A model generated the notes under the pieces. The model searched no databases. It was not told the origin of the DNA and worked only from the letters and a program-made list of their open reading frames with translations. From Pseudonocardia sp. ICBG1293 (GTDB taxonomy: Bacteria; Actinomycetota; Actinomycetes; Mycobacteriales; Pseudonocardiaceae), in contig NZ_JAHLEL010000020.1 in NCBI RefSeq assembly GCF_020131355.1, positions 62,001 to 126,000 of the forward strand: a stretch of 64,000 nt of DNA, written 5' to 3'. Below, in pieces: positions 17,042-25,189 of this stretch (positions within the stretch are counted from its first letter, which is position 1; the number at the start of each line of letters is the position of its first letter). The position numbers were made by a program, and so were the translations under genes.

Positions 17042-17274
17042 CCTGCCGAACTCCGGCTGGGTCTACGCTGGCGACTCGCCCGTCACCCGTGGCACGAGCC
17101 ACGACACGGAGCGACGACGATGTGAGATCGTGCGATCGTCGACCCCGAACAGGACGTTCAGCGGGAGCGTCCCGGGCACACCCGGAGGACCGCACGATGT
17201 CACAGTGCGGGGTCGGGACACGGCGACGACGTCGCGGGGACCGCGACGCGGCCGAGGAGATGAGGTAGGACCAC

Positions 17275-20202
17275 GTGGCAGCAGCGACAACGGGAACGAC
17301 GGGTTCGGCACGCACGTCGGGGGGCAGCACGCGCAAGCCGACCTCGACGGCGAACGCAACCGGCCGCCCGACGCGCCGCCTGGTGATCGTCGAGTCCCCC
17401 AGCAAGGCGAAGAAGATCCAGCCGTACCTGGGCAACGACTACGTCGTCGAGTCCTCGGTGGGGCACATCCGTGACCTGCCGCGCGGTGCCGCCGACGTCC
17501 CGGCCAAGTACAAGGGCGAGTCCTGGGCGCGCCTCGGCGTCGACGTCGACAACCAGTTCAGCCCGCTCTACGTCGTCACGCCGGAGAAGCGCAGCACCGT
17601 CTCGGAGCTGCGCGAGGCGCTCAAGACCGTCGACGAGCTCCTGCTCGCGACGGACCCCGACCGCGAGGGCGAGGCCATCGCCTGGCACCTGCTGGAGACA
17701 CTGCGACCGACGGTGCCGGTCCGCCGGATGGTCTTCCACGAGATCACCGAGTCGGCCATCCGCGCGGCCGCGGAGAACACCCGCGAGCTCGACCAGCACC
17801 TCGTCGACGCGCAGGAGACCCGCCGCATCCTGGACCGCCTCTACGGCTACGAGGTCTCCCCCGTGCTGTGGAAGAAGGTCATGCCGAAGCTGTCGGCGGG
17901 CCGCGTCCAGTCCGTGGCGACCCGGCTGATCGTGCAGCGCGAGCGGGACCGCATCGCCTTCCGCTCCGCGGAGTACTGGGACATCGCCGCGACCCTCGAC
18001 GCCGGGGAGAAGGCCACGCCGCGCTCGTTCGGTGCCCGCCTGCTGCAGGTCGACGACAAGCGTGTGGCCACCGGCCGTGACTTCGACTCGCTCGGGCAGC
18101 TGAAGAAGGGCTCCGCCGAGGTCGTCACCCTGGACGAGGCGCAGGCCCGACGCCTCGCCGAGGGGCTACAGGACCGTCCGATAGAGGTCGCGTCGGTCGA
18201 CTCCAAGCCCTACACCCGCAAGCCGTACCCGCCGTTCATGACCTCGACGCTGCAGCAGGAGGCGGGCCGCAAGCTGCGGTTCTCCTCCGAGCGCACGATG
18301 CGCAGCGCGCAGCGCCTGTACGAGAACGGCTACATCACCTACATGCGTACGGACTCGACGACCCTGTCGGCGACGGCCATCGAGGCCGCCCGCTCCCAGG
18401 CCCGTGAGCTGTACGGGGACGCCTACGTCGCGGACTCGCCGCGCCAGTACACGCGCAAGGTGAAGAACGCCCAGGAGGCCCACGAGGCCATCCGCCCCGC
18501 GGGCGAGACCTTCCGGACCCCGGGTGCGATCGCCCGCGAGGTCGACGGGGACGACTTCCGTCTCTACGAGATGATCTGGCAGCGGACCATCGCCTCGCAG
18601 ATGAACGACGCCCGCGGGACCACCGTGAGCGTCCGGATCGCGGGTACCGCGGGGACCGGCGAGAAGGTCGTGTTCGCCTCCTCCGGCCGCACGATCACCT
18701 TCCCCGGCTTCCTCAAGGCCTACGTCGAGACGCTCGACGACGAGGCCTCGGGCCAGCAGGCCGACGACGCCGAGTCCCGCCTGCCCGAGCTGACCGAGGG
18801 CCAGCCGCTGACCGCCACCGAGCTGGTGCCCGACGGGCACTCGACCAGCCCGCCGTCGCGCTTCACCGAGCCCGCTCTGGTCAAGGCCATGGAGGAGATG
18901 GGGATCGGCCGGCCGTCGACGTACGCGTCGACGATCAAGACCATCCTCGACCGCGGCTACGTCTGGAAGAAGGGCTCCGCGCTCGTCCCGTCGTGGGTGG
19001 CGTTCGCCGTCGTCGGGCTGATGGAGCAGCACTTCGGCCAGCTCGTCGACTACGACTTCACCGCCGCCATGGAGGACGACCTCGACTCCATCGCCTCCGG
19101 CGACGACTCGCGGGTGCACTGGCTGTCCGGGTTCTACTTCGGCACCGACGGCGCGAGCAGCGGCTCGGAGATCGCCCGGGCCGGTGGGCTGAAGAAGCTG
19201 GTCGGGTCGAACCTGGAGGAGATCGACGCCCGCACGGTGAACTCGATCCCGATGTTCGCCGACGCCGAGGGACGCGACGTCGTCGTCCGGGTCGGGCGTT
19301 ACGGCCCGTACCTGGAGCGGATCGTCGACGGCGAGTCCCAGCGGGCGAACCTGCCCGACGACCTGGCCCCGGACGAGCTGTCCGAGGAGATCGCCGAGAA
19401 GCTGTTCTCGGTGCCGCAGGAGGGCCGCAAGCTGGGCACCGACCCGGTGACCGGGCACGAGATCGTGGCGAAGGAGGGGCGGTTCGGCCCCTACGTCACC
19501 GAGCTCCTCCCCGAGCCGGAGGTGCCCGAGGGCGCCAAGAAGAAGCCCGCCAAGCCGAAGGCGCGCACCGGCTCGCTGTTCAAGTCGATGTCGGTCGACA
19601 CCGTGACCCTCGAGGACGCGCTGCGACTGCTGTCGCTGCCCCGGATCGTCGGTACCGACCCGGACTCCGGTGACGAGATCACCGCGCAGAACGGCCGCTA
19701 CGGCCCCTACCTGAAGAAGGGCACCGACTCGCGGTCGCTCTCGGGCGAGGAGCAGCTCTTCACGGTCACCCTCGACGAGGCCCTGGAGATCTACAAGCAG
19801 CCCAAGCAGCGAGGCCGTGCCGCCGCGGCGCCGCCACTGCGCGAGCTGGGGGAGGACGCCTCGACCGGCAAGAAGATGGTGATCAAGGACGGCCGGTTCG
19901 GCCCCTACGTCACCGACGGCGAGACGAACGCCAGCCTGCGCAAGGGCGACTCCGTCGAGGAGATCACCGACGAGCGGGCCTCCGAGCTGCTGGCCGAGCG
20001 GCGGGCCAAGGCCCCCGCGAAGAAGACGACGCGCAAGCCCGCGGCGTCGAAGAGCACCGCATCGAAGGGCACCGCGGCCAAGGGCACCGCGGCGAAGGGC
20101 ACCGCGTCCAGGACCGGTACCCGCACGGCAGCGGCGAAGAAGACGACGGGCACCGCGGCGAAGTCGACCGGGACGCGTACCCGCAAGACCCCCACCACCT
20201 GA
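17275..20202 (+). CDS. topA: DNA topoisomerase I (type IA)
   Basis: A 975-aa enzyme that relaxes negative supercoils through a covalent 5'-phosphotyrosine. The TOPRIM domain (RRLVIVESPSKAKKI, then DPDREGEAIAWHL for Mg2+) is followed by the catalytic YITYMRTDS motif, with active-site Tyr356. The C-terminus lacks zinc fingers. Instead it carries the actinobacterial Topo_C repeats (four GR[YF]GPY[LV] blocks) and ends in an Ala/Lys/Thr-rich basic tail that binds DNA. GTG 17275 is preceded by GAGGTAGGA. Essential in related actinobacteria. A bidirectional terminator follows. Confidence 0.97.
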   Translation: MAAATTGTTGSARTSGGSTRKPTSTANATGRPTRRLVIVESPSKAKKIQPYLGNDYVVESSVGHIRDLPRGAADVPAKYKGESWARLGVDVDNQFSPLYVVTPEKRSTVSELREALKTVDELLLATDPDREGEAIAWHLLETLRPTVPVRRMVFHEITESAIRAAAENTRELDQHLVDAQETRRILDRLYGYEVSPVLWKKVMPKLSAGRVQSVATRLIVQRERDRIAFRSAEYWDIAATLDAGEKATPRSFGARLLQVDDKRVATGRDFDSLGQLKKGSAEVVTLDEAQARRLAEGLQDRPIEVASVDSKPYTRKPYPPFMTSTLQQEAGRKLRFSSERTMRSAQRLYENGYITYMRTDSTTLSATAIEAARSQARELYGDAYVADSPRQYTRKVKNAQEAHEAIRPAGETFRTPGAIAREVDGDDFRLYEMIWQRTIASQMNDARGTTVSVRIAGTAGTGEKVVFASSGRTITFPGFLKAYVETLDDEASGQQADDAESRLPELTEGQPLTATELVPDGHSTSPPSRFTEPALVKAMEEMGIGRPSTYASTIKTILDRGYVWKKGSALVPSWVAFAVVGLMEQHFGQLVDYDFTAAMEDDLDSIASGDDSRVHWLSGFYFGTDGASSGSEIARAGGLKKLVGSNLEEIDARTVNSIPMFADAEGRDVVVRVGRYGPYLERIVDGESQRANLPDDLAPDELSEEIAEKLFSVPQEGRKLGTDPVTGHEIVAKEGRFGPYVTELLPEPEVPEGAKKKPAKPKARTGSLFKSMSVDTVTLEDALRLLSLPRIVGTDPDSGDEITAQNGRYGPYLKKGTDSRSLSGEEQLFTVTLDEALEIYKQPKQRGRAAAAPPLRELGEDASTGKKMVIKDGRFGPYVTDGETNASLRKGDSVEEITDERASELLAERRAKAPAKKTTRKPAASKSTASKGTAAKGTAAKGTASRTGTRTAAAKKTTGTAAKSTGTRTRKTPTT

Positions 20203-20210
20203 GCCGGCCA

Positions 20211-20253
20211 CGACGGGCCCCGTACCGGAGCGATCCGGTGACGGGGCCCGTCG
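20211..20253. terminator. bidirectional terminator, topA / yqeY
   Basis: A long stem built from CGACGGGCCCCGT with ACGGGGCCCGTCG and an inner CCGGA/TCCGG extension lies between the convergent stops of topA (20202) and the YqeY gene (20266). Confidence 0.75.
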
Positions 20254-20265
20254 CGTGGGCGCGGG

Positions 20266-20739
20266 TCAGCCCGCGGCCAGGGCCTTCTTCACCGCGGCGG
20301 CGACCCGGCCGCCCTCGGCACGGCCGGCCGCGGCGGCGTTCGCCTTCTTCATGACCTGGCCCATCTGCCGCATGCCGGGCCTCTCGCCGGACTCGGCCTC
20401 CACCTCGGCGACGGCGGCCGTGGCCAGGGCGGCCACCTCGTCGTCGTCGAGCTGGGTGGGCAGGTACCGGGCGAGGACCTCGCCCTCGGCCCGCTCGCGG
20501 TCGGCGGACTCGGGGCGGCCGCCGTCGGCGAAGGCCTGTGCGGACTCGGCACGCCGCTTGGTCTCCTTGGTGATGACGGCGCGCACCTCGTCGTCGGAGA
20601 GCTCCCGGGCGGTGTCACCGGCCACCTCGGCGTTGCCGATCGAGGTCAGGACGGATCGCAGGGTCGTCCGGACCAGCTCGTCCCTGGCCTTCATCGCGGT
20701 GGTCAGGTCGGCCCGCAGCTGCTCCTTGAGGGTGCTCAC
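20266..20739 (-). CDS. GatB/YqeY domain protein
   Basis: A 157-aa helical protein of the YqeY family, related to the C-terminal tRNA-binding tail domain of GatB. It shows the typical start STLKEQLRADLTTAMKARD, the repeated acidic/basic helices, and the conserved end QMGQVMKKANAAAAGRAEGGRVAAAVKKAL. The exact role of free-standing YqeY is unknown; a tRNA or amidotransferase link is inferred from the GatB domain. GTG 20739 was chosen because the family starts at STLKEQL. It is divergent from the metallophosphoesterase gene, with only 29 bp between starts. Confidence 0.9.
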   Translation of the reverse strand: MSTLKEQLRADLTTAMKARDELVRTTLRSVLTSIGNAEVAGDTARELSDDEVRAVITKETKRRAESAQAFADGGRPESADRERAEGEVLARYLPTQLDDDEVAALATAAVAEVEAESGERPGMRQMGQVMKKANAAAAGRAEGGRVAAAVKKALAAG

Positions 20740-20768
20740 GGCTCGCCACGATAGTCCCGCGTCGTAGT

Positions 20769-21728
20769 GTGGATCGCGTGAGTATCGCCGGGAGCCTCGC
20801 TCGTACCGCCGCCGGAGCCGCCCTGATCGGAGCGTCGGGGATCGGGTACGCGGCCGGGATCGAGCGCCGGCACTGGACGCTGCGCCGGGTCGAGCTGCCC
20901 GTCCTCGACCGGGGAGCACGTCCACTGCGGATCCTGCACCTGTCGGACTTCCATCTCACCCCCGGCCAGCGCAGCAAGATGCGCTGGATCGCCGCGCTGG
21001 ACGAGCTCGACCCGCACCTGGTCGTCGACACCGGGGACAACCTGGCGCACCCCGACGCCGTCCCGGGGGTGTTGAGCGCGCTGGGGAGGCTGCTGGAGCG
21101 ACCGGGCGCGTTCGTCTTCGGCAGCAACGACTACTACGGCCCCACCCCCAAGAACCCGGCCCGCTACCTGCGCCGCGGGGACACCAGGCGGGCGCACGGG
21201 GAGGACCTGCCCTGGACCGACCTGCGGGCCGCGTTCCGCGAGCACGGCTGGGTCGACGCCACGCACGCCCGGCACGTGCTCGAGGTCGACGGCCGGACGG
21301 TGCGGATCGCGGGTGTCGACGACCCGCGCCTGAACCGGGACCGCTACCCGCGGATCGCCGGCCACGACGCCGACGCCGACCTGCGCATCGGCCTCACGCA
21401 CTCCCCCGAGCCCCGGGTGCTCGACGGGTTCGCCGCCGACGGCTACGACCTCGTGCTCGCCGGGCACACCCACGGCGGCCAGCTGCGCCTGCCCGGCTAC
21501 GGCGCGCTCGTCACCAACTGCGGGATCGACCGCTCCCGGGCCCGTGGGGCGAGCCGCTGGGGCACCCGGATGCGGCTGCACGTGTCCGCCGGGCTGGGTA
21601 CCTCGCCGTACGCGCCGGTGCGGTTCGCGTGCCCGCCCGAGGCGTCGCTGCTGACCCTCGTACCCCGCACGACCGGCCCCGATACGCGCACGGGAACCCC
21701 CGCGCAGGTGTCGGAGGGCATCGGGTAG
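20769..21728 (+). CDS. metallophosphoesterase (YkuE-like)
   Basis: A 319-aa calcineurin-type phosphoesterase with one N-terminal hydrophobic segment (TAAGAALIGASGIGYAAG), so probably membrane-anchored. All metal-binding motifs are present: LSDFHL (DxH), DTGDN (GD), GSND (GNxD-like), and AGHTHGGQ (GHxH). The substrate is unknown; related proteins are described as UDP-diacylglucosamine-type or general phosphodiesterases. Starts at GTG 20769 or GTG 20778. A TAGTGT box directly upstream suggests a leaderless or near-leaderless mRNA. The tRNA-Pro gene begins 37 bp past the stop. Confidence 0.9.
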   Translation: MDRVSIAGSLARTAAGAALIGASGIGYAAGIERRHWTLRRVELPVLDRGARPLRILHLSDFHLTPGQRSKMRWIAALDELDPHLVVDTGDNLAHPDAVPGVLSALGRLLERPGAFVFGSNDYYGPTPKNPARYLRRGDTRRAHGEDLPWTDLRAAFREHGWVDATHARHVLEVDGRTVRIAGVDDPRLNRDRYPRIAGHDADADLRIGLTHSPEPRVLDGFAADGYDLVLAGHTHGGQLRLPGYGALVTNCGIDRSRARGASRWGTRMRLHVSAGLGTSPYAPVRFACPPEASLLTLVPRTTGPDTRTGTPAQVSEGIG

Positions 21729-21765
21729 AGTTCTCCACGGCTCACGGGGAGACCCGGGAGCCGAT

Positions 21766-21840
<75 letters not shown>

Positions 21841-21845
21841 ATCGT

Positions 21846-21876
21846 GAAGGCCCAGGTCCGGCGGACCTGGGCCTTC
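21846..21876 (+). terminator. terminator after tRNA-Pro
   Basis: Perfect 15-bp arms GAAGGCCCAGGTCCG (21846-21860) and its complement (21862-21876) with a minimal loop, 6 nt past the tRNA. Confidence 0.8.
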
Positions 21877-21972
21877 GTCGCGTCCTGGCCCGCACCGCCG
21901 CAGCGCCCGCACCGTCAGCTGCCGGACGGCGTGCCGGAAGGCCCCGGCGGGTGCGCCGGGACGAGCCCGCCC

Positions 21973-22740
21973 TCACCTCAGGGCGGGGCCGAGGAGCAGG
22001 CCACCGTCGCTCACGTACTCCGAGCCCGTCACGAAGGACGCCTCGGAGGAGGCCAGGAAGAGCACCAGCGCGGAGATGTCCGCCGGTTCCCCCAGCCGCG
22101 GGACCGCGAACGGGTCGGGCGAGTAGAAGTCGGCGATCGGTGCCGCCGCTCCCGCCGCGGGCTCGGAGATGAACGGGGTGGCGACGCCCCCCGGGTGGAC
22201 GGCGTTGACCCGGATCCCGTCGCGGCCGAGCTCGAGGGCCGCGGTCCTGGTCAGCCCGCGCAACGCCCACTTGGCCGCGACGTAGGGCGCGTAGAGGGCC
22301 GTACCCCCCGTCCCCATCACGGAACCGATGTTGACGATCGACCCGCCACCCGCGCGGCGCAGGGCCGGCGTGACCGCTCTGATCCCGAAGAACGCCCCGG
22401 TCAGGTCGGTGTCGAGGACGTGCCGCCAGGTGGAGGTCCCGGTCGTCTCGATCGGGGCCGGTGGGTTCTGGACGCCGGCGTTGTTGACCAGGACGGTCAG
22501 CTGCCCGAACCGGTCCTCGGCCTCGGCGACCGCCGCAGTCCACGACGCCTCGTCGGTGACGTCGAGCTGCACGACACAGTGCCGGCCGTCGAGCTCCCCG
22601 GCGAGCCGGTCCCCCCGTTCGCGGCGGGTGGTGCCGATGACGACGTTCGCACCCTCCGCGTGGAACGCGCGGACGTGGCCGGCGCCCTGCCCCCCGGTGC
22701 CACCGGTGACGAGGACGGTCTGTCGGTCGAAGCGAGACAT
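21973..22740 (-). CDS. short-chain dehydrogenase/reductase
   Basis: A 255-aa classical SDR. The N-terminal nucleotide-binding motif is TGGTGGQG, the NNAG motif is NNAGVQ, the catalytic Ser is in NIGSVMG, and the Tyr/Lys pair is in YAPYVAAK. The C-terminal region has the usual HPGGVATPF stretch and ends with the ASFVTGSEYVSDGG motif. The substrate cannot be read from sequence. It is transcribed away from the TetR gene at 22853. The 112-bp region between them holds two identical operator half-site pairs, so it is very probably repressed by that TetR. Confidence 0.93.
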   Translation of the reverse strand: MSRFDRQTVLVTGGTGGQGAGHVRAFHAEGANVVIGTTRRERGDRLAGELDGRHCVVQLDVTDEASWTAAVAEAEDRFGQLTVLVNNAGVQNPPAPIETTGTSTWRHVLDTDLTGAFFGIRAVTPALRRAGGGSIVNIGSVMGTGGTALYAPYVAAKWALRGLTRTAALELGRDGIRVNAVHPGGVATPFISEPAAGAAAPIADFYSPDPFAVPRLGEPADISALVLFLASSEASFVTGSEYVSDGGLLLGPALR

Positions 22741-22768
22741 CTGGGCTCTCCCGTTGTCGCGAGCAAGT

Positions 22769-22788
22769 GGTGAGTCGATCCACTCACC
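22769..22788. promoter_or_regulatory. TetR operator O1 (SDR side)
   Basis: Perfect inverted repeat GGTGAGT-N6-ACTCACC, 29 bp upstream of the SDR start. Same consensus and spacing as the second site at 22817-22836. Confidence 0.75.
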
Positions 22789-22816
22789 TCGCCATCGAGG
22801 CTAGGGGCGGCGAAGA

Positions 22817-22836
22817 GGTGAGTCAAGTGACTCACC
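22817..22836. promoter_or_regulatory. TetR operator O2 (regulator side)
   Basis: Perfect inverted repeat GGTGAGT-N6-ACTCACC. Symmetry extends outward to 11-bp arms (22815-22825 and 22828-22838). Its centre is 48 bp from O1. It lies just ahead of the TetR ATG and should mediate autoregulation. Confidence 0.8.
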
Positions 22837-22852
22837 TCGGTACCATCGACCG

Positions 22853-23491
22853 ATGGATGCTTCCGTGCCGACCTACCACCGGCGCATGGCGGAGGAGAAG
22901 CGCGCCCTGATCGTGGCGGCGGCCACGCGGCTGTTCCTCGCATCCGGCTACGACCGCACCTCGCTCGCCAGGGTCGCGGACGAGGCGGGCGTGTCACGGG
23001 CGACGCTGTTCAAGCAGTTCCCGACCAAGGCCACGCTGTTCGAAGCCATGATCACGGCGACCTGGGACGAGGGGGACGGTGGCGCGGACGTCCCGACCGG
23101 CGACCTGACCACCGGCCTGCGCACGCTGGGCCACCGGTACGCGGCGCTGCTGGGCCGGCAGGAGATGCAGGACCTGTTCCGCATCGTCATCGCCGAGCTC
23201 CCCCGGTTCCCGGAGCTGGCGCGGGCGCAGTTCTCGCTCGGCAAGCTGCCCTACTTCGAGACCGTCCGCCGCCATCTCGCCGCCGCGCACGACGCCGGCA
23301 CCGCCCGGATCGACGACGACGAGCTCGCGACCACGCAGTTCCTCGGAATGATCTCCAACGCCCTGTTCTGGCCCGCCCTCCTGCTGCCCGACTGGAGCGT
23401 CGACGCGGACCGGGTCGACCTGGTCGTCGCCGAGGCGGTCCGCACGACGTCGGCGCGGTACGCGGTCCGGGCCGACGCACCCGGCCCGTGA
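22853..23491 (+). CDS. TetR-family repressor, divergent from SDR
   Basis: A 212-aa regulator with an N-terminal helix-turn-helix (AATRLFLASGYDRTSLARVADEAGVSRATLFKQFPTKATLFEAM) and a helical C-terminal ligand/dimer domain. The ATG at 22853 follows within 15 bp of the inner operator. Two identical palindromes in the shared promoter region argue for control of both itself and the SDR gene. The inducer is unknown; the SDR substrate or product is a fair guess. Confidence 0.92.
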   Translation: MDASVPTYHRRMAEEKRALIVAAATRLFLASGYDRTSLARVADEAGVSRATLFKQFPTKATLFEAMITATWDEGDGGADVPTGDLTTGLRTLGHRYAALLGRQEMQDLFRIVIAELPRFPELARAQFSLGKLPYFETVRRHLAAAHDAGTARIDDDELATTQFLGMISNALFWPALLLPDWSVDADRVDLVVAEAVRTTSARYAVRADAPGP

Positions 23492-23617
23492 CGACGCCCG
23501 GGCGGCCGGGGACGCGCCGCACCCGGTGCCGACCGGCCGCGGGCCCCCGGGGACCGGGACCGCCCGCGCCGGCGGCCGCGGGCGTCGTCGGACCGCCCGG
23601 CGGCGGCGCCCTGCCGG

Positions 23618-24184
23618 GTGCAGGATCGGGCCGTGATCGGCGACCGATGGGGCGTGAGCGACGCCGAGACGCTCCGCCGCTACCCGTGCGACGAGTTCGT
23701 CCCCGAGCCCGCACTGCAGGCCTGGCGGGGAGTGTCGGTCACCGCGCCGGCCACGGCCGTGTGGCCGTGGGTCGCCCAGATCCGGCTCGCCCCCTACTCC
23801 TACGACTGGGTCGACAACCTCGGCCGCCGTTCACCGCCCGTCCTGGTCGGGCTGCCGGACCCGCAGGTCGGGGAGGCCTTCACCGCGACCGGCGGCCGGC
23901 GGCTCGGCCGGATCCTGGCGGTGCGCCCGGGCACCGAGCTCACCGGCACCGTCCTGGGCGCGGTCATGTCCTACGTCCTCGTGCCCCGGGGGCCGGACTC
24001 GACGCGTCTGCTGCTCAAGGTGTCCATGGGCGGTCCCCGCGTGCTCGCCCCGCTGCTGTCGGTCGGCGACCTCGTCATGGCCCGGCGACAGCTGCTGAAC
24101 CTCCGTCGGCTCGCCGAGAGCCACGGCCGGGCACGGCGACGTGACGACCCACCGGGCGTGGTGGGGTGCGGCGACGGGGGGTGA
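23618..24184 (+). CDS. SRPBCC-like (polyketide cyclase/START-fold) protein
   Basis: A 188-aa protein whose pattern fits a SRPBCC hydrophobic-pocket fold: VSVTAPATAVWPWVAQIR near the start, an aromatic APYSYDWVDNLGRRSPP segment, strands around FTATGGRRLGRILAVRPGTELTG and SYVLVPRGPDSTRLLLKV, and a long C-terminal helix. The closest generic class is uncharacterised SRPBCC proteins that contain the VWPWLxQ(M/I)R block. The ligand is unknown. GTG 23618 gives the longest frame, and GTG 23633 is equally plausible. Downstream, the next gene begins after 17 bp, so the two may form an operon. Confidence 0.65.
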   Translation: MQDRAVIGDRWGVSDAETLRRYPCDEFVPEPALQAWRGVSVTAPATAVWPWVAQIRLAPYSYDWVDNLGRRSPPVLVGLPDPQVGEAFTATGGRRLGRILAVRPGTELTGTVLGAVMSYVLVPRGPDSTRLLLKVSMGGPRVLAPLLSVGDLVMARRQLLNLRRLAESHGRARRRDDPPGVVGCGDGG

Positions 24185-24201
24185 TGCGCGATCCTGGCGG
24201 G

Positions 24202-24534
24202 ATGAGTGAGAACCCGGTAGCGCTCGATCTCGACGACGCGGGACTGGCCGGTGGCCTCCCCCGCCCGGCGCACCAGCTCGACGGGATCCAGGACGTACCG
24301 TTCCGCCCGGTCCAGTTCCGCGACAACGACCTCCCGACAGCGCTGGAGCGTGCCGCGGGATGGCTGCGTGAGACCCAGACGTGGCTGGGCGAGCCGGTCG
24401 ACGTGATCGCCATCCACCTCGACTACAACGAGGCCTCGGAGGCCGCGTACTACGAGCTCAAACTGCTCTGCAACGAGGAGGACCTCGCCGGCGCACCCAT
24501 CGCGGTACGCCAGCGATCCGCCTCCGACGTCTGA
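24202..24534 (+). CDS. small conserved-looking hypothetical protein
   Basis: A 110-aa acidic soluble protein that I do not recognise. Features are an N-terminal low-complexity stretch, a central FRDNDLPTALERAAGWLRETQTWLGEPVDVIAIHLDYNEASEAAYYELKL amphipathic region split over a helix-strand-helix, and no Cys, signal or membrane segment. ATG 24202 is preceded by TGGCGGG. Codon usage is typical of the genome and a clear terminator hairpin follows, which supports a real gene. Confidence 0.6.
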   Translation: MSENPVALDLDDAGLAGGLPRPAHQLDGIQDVPFRPVQFRDNDLPTALERAAGWLRETQTWLGEPVDVIAIHLDYNEASEAAYYELKLLCNEEDLAGAPIAVRQRSASDV

Positions 24535-24881
24535 GTACGCGACGGCCGTCGTCGCCCCGGCACCGTCGCGCCGGGGCGACGACCCGTGAGTGACCAGGGT
24601 CACCATGAGCCTCATGATCAGCAGGTCAGGGGCCCGGGAGTGATCGGTCCGGTGCCGCCGGACGGGGCGGCTGTTTGGCCCACACCGCGCCCTGCGGTAG
24701 CGTTCCCCTCGGTCACCGTAGTTCTGAGTTTCGTGTCTCAAGCGCGCTCGCAGAATGATGATGCGGGCGGACTTGCTGTCTTTGGTGTAGCTGAAGCTGG
24801 CTGCCGTCTGGGAATTCCTCTGACCCGGGCAGCCGCACGACGTGGTTGTTCCGTCCGAATGCTGCATGACAAGGAGTCACC
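24535..24881. other. 347-bp region: terminator plus cspA promoter/leader
   Basis: The first 50 bp hold the terminator of the upstream gene. The rest, about 24660-24881, is visibly less GC-rich than its surroundings and should carry the cspA promoter and a long untranslated leader, common for cold-shock genes. No ORF has a ribosome binding site. I could not define a -10/-35 pair with confidence. Confidence 0.45.
24548..24583 (+). terminator. terminator hairpin
   Basis: Perfect 13-bp arms GTCGTCGCCCCGG (24548-24560) and complement (24571-24583), 14 bp past the stop at 24534. Confidence 0.7.
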
Positions 24882-25085
24882 ATGACCAACGGAACCGTGA
24901 AGTGGTTCAACGCCGAGAAGGGCTTCGGCTTCATCGCCCCCGAGGACGGCGGCGCGGACGTCTTCGTCCACTACTCGGCGATCGAGGGCACCGGCTTCAA
25001 GGAGCTCCAGGAGAACCAGGCCGTGTCCTACGAGGTCACCCAGGGCGCCAAGGGCCCGCAGGCCTCCTCGGTGTCCCCCCGCTGA
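24882..25085 (+). CDS. cspA: cold-shock protein
   Basis: A 67-aa single cold-shock domain that binds single-stranded nucleic acid. RNP1 is KGFGFIAP and RNP2 is VFVHYSAI. It begins with the canonical [14 protein letters not shown] block. ATG 24882 is preceded by a strong AAGGAG site at 24871-24876. It acts as an RNA chaperone. Two consecutive hairpins follow. In mycobacteria a cspA gene lies near topA and the helicase (Rv3648c, recalled), so this gene is part of the same ancestral neighbourhood. Confidence 0.97.
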   Translation: MTNGTVKWFNAEKGFGFIAPEDGGADVFVHYSAIEGTGFKELQENQAVSYEVTQGAKGPQASSVSPR

Positions 25086-25092
25086 CACCCCC

Positions 25093-25112
25093 GCCCGGCC
25101 GTGCGGCCGGGC
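25093..25112 (+). terminator. cspA terminator, first hairpin
   Basis: Arms GCCCGGCC and GGCCGGGC with loop GTGC, 7 bp after the cspA stop. Confidence 0.65.
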
Positions 25113-25127
25113 ACTGTTCCTCCGTCC

Positions 25128-25160
25128 GATGGCGGCATCCCCACTGGGGATGCCGCCATC
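25128..25160 (+). terminator. second, stronger hairpin downstream of cspA
   Basis: Perfect 16-bp inverted repeat GATGGCGGCATCCCCA with its complement around a single central base. It lies 30 bp before the next GTG start, so it both ends cspA transcription and insulates the following gene. Confidence 0.7.
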
Positions 25161-25189
25161 GGCGTGTTCCGGGCCGCTACCGTCGTGCC

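Noticed and set aside
20000..20200. Repetitive Lys/Ala/Thr stretch at the end of topA taken as a possible frameshift or repeat element
   Set aside because: Basic low-complexity tails are normal for actinobacterial topoisomerase I.
23600..24534. SRPBCC-like gene and small gene as part of a polyketide cluster
   Set aside because: No ketosynthase, acyl carrier or other biosynthetic genes are in the region.
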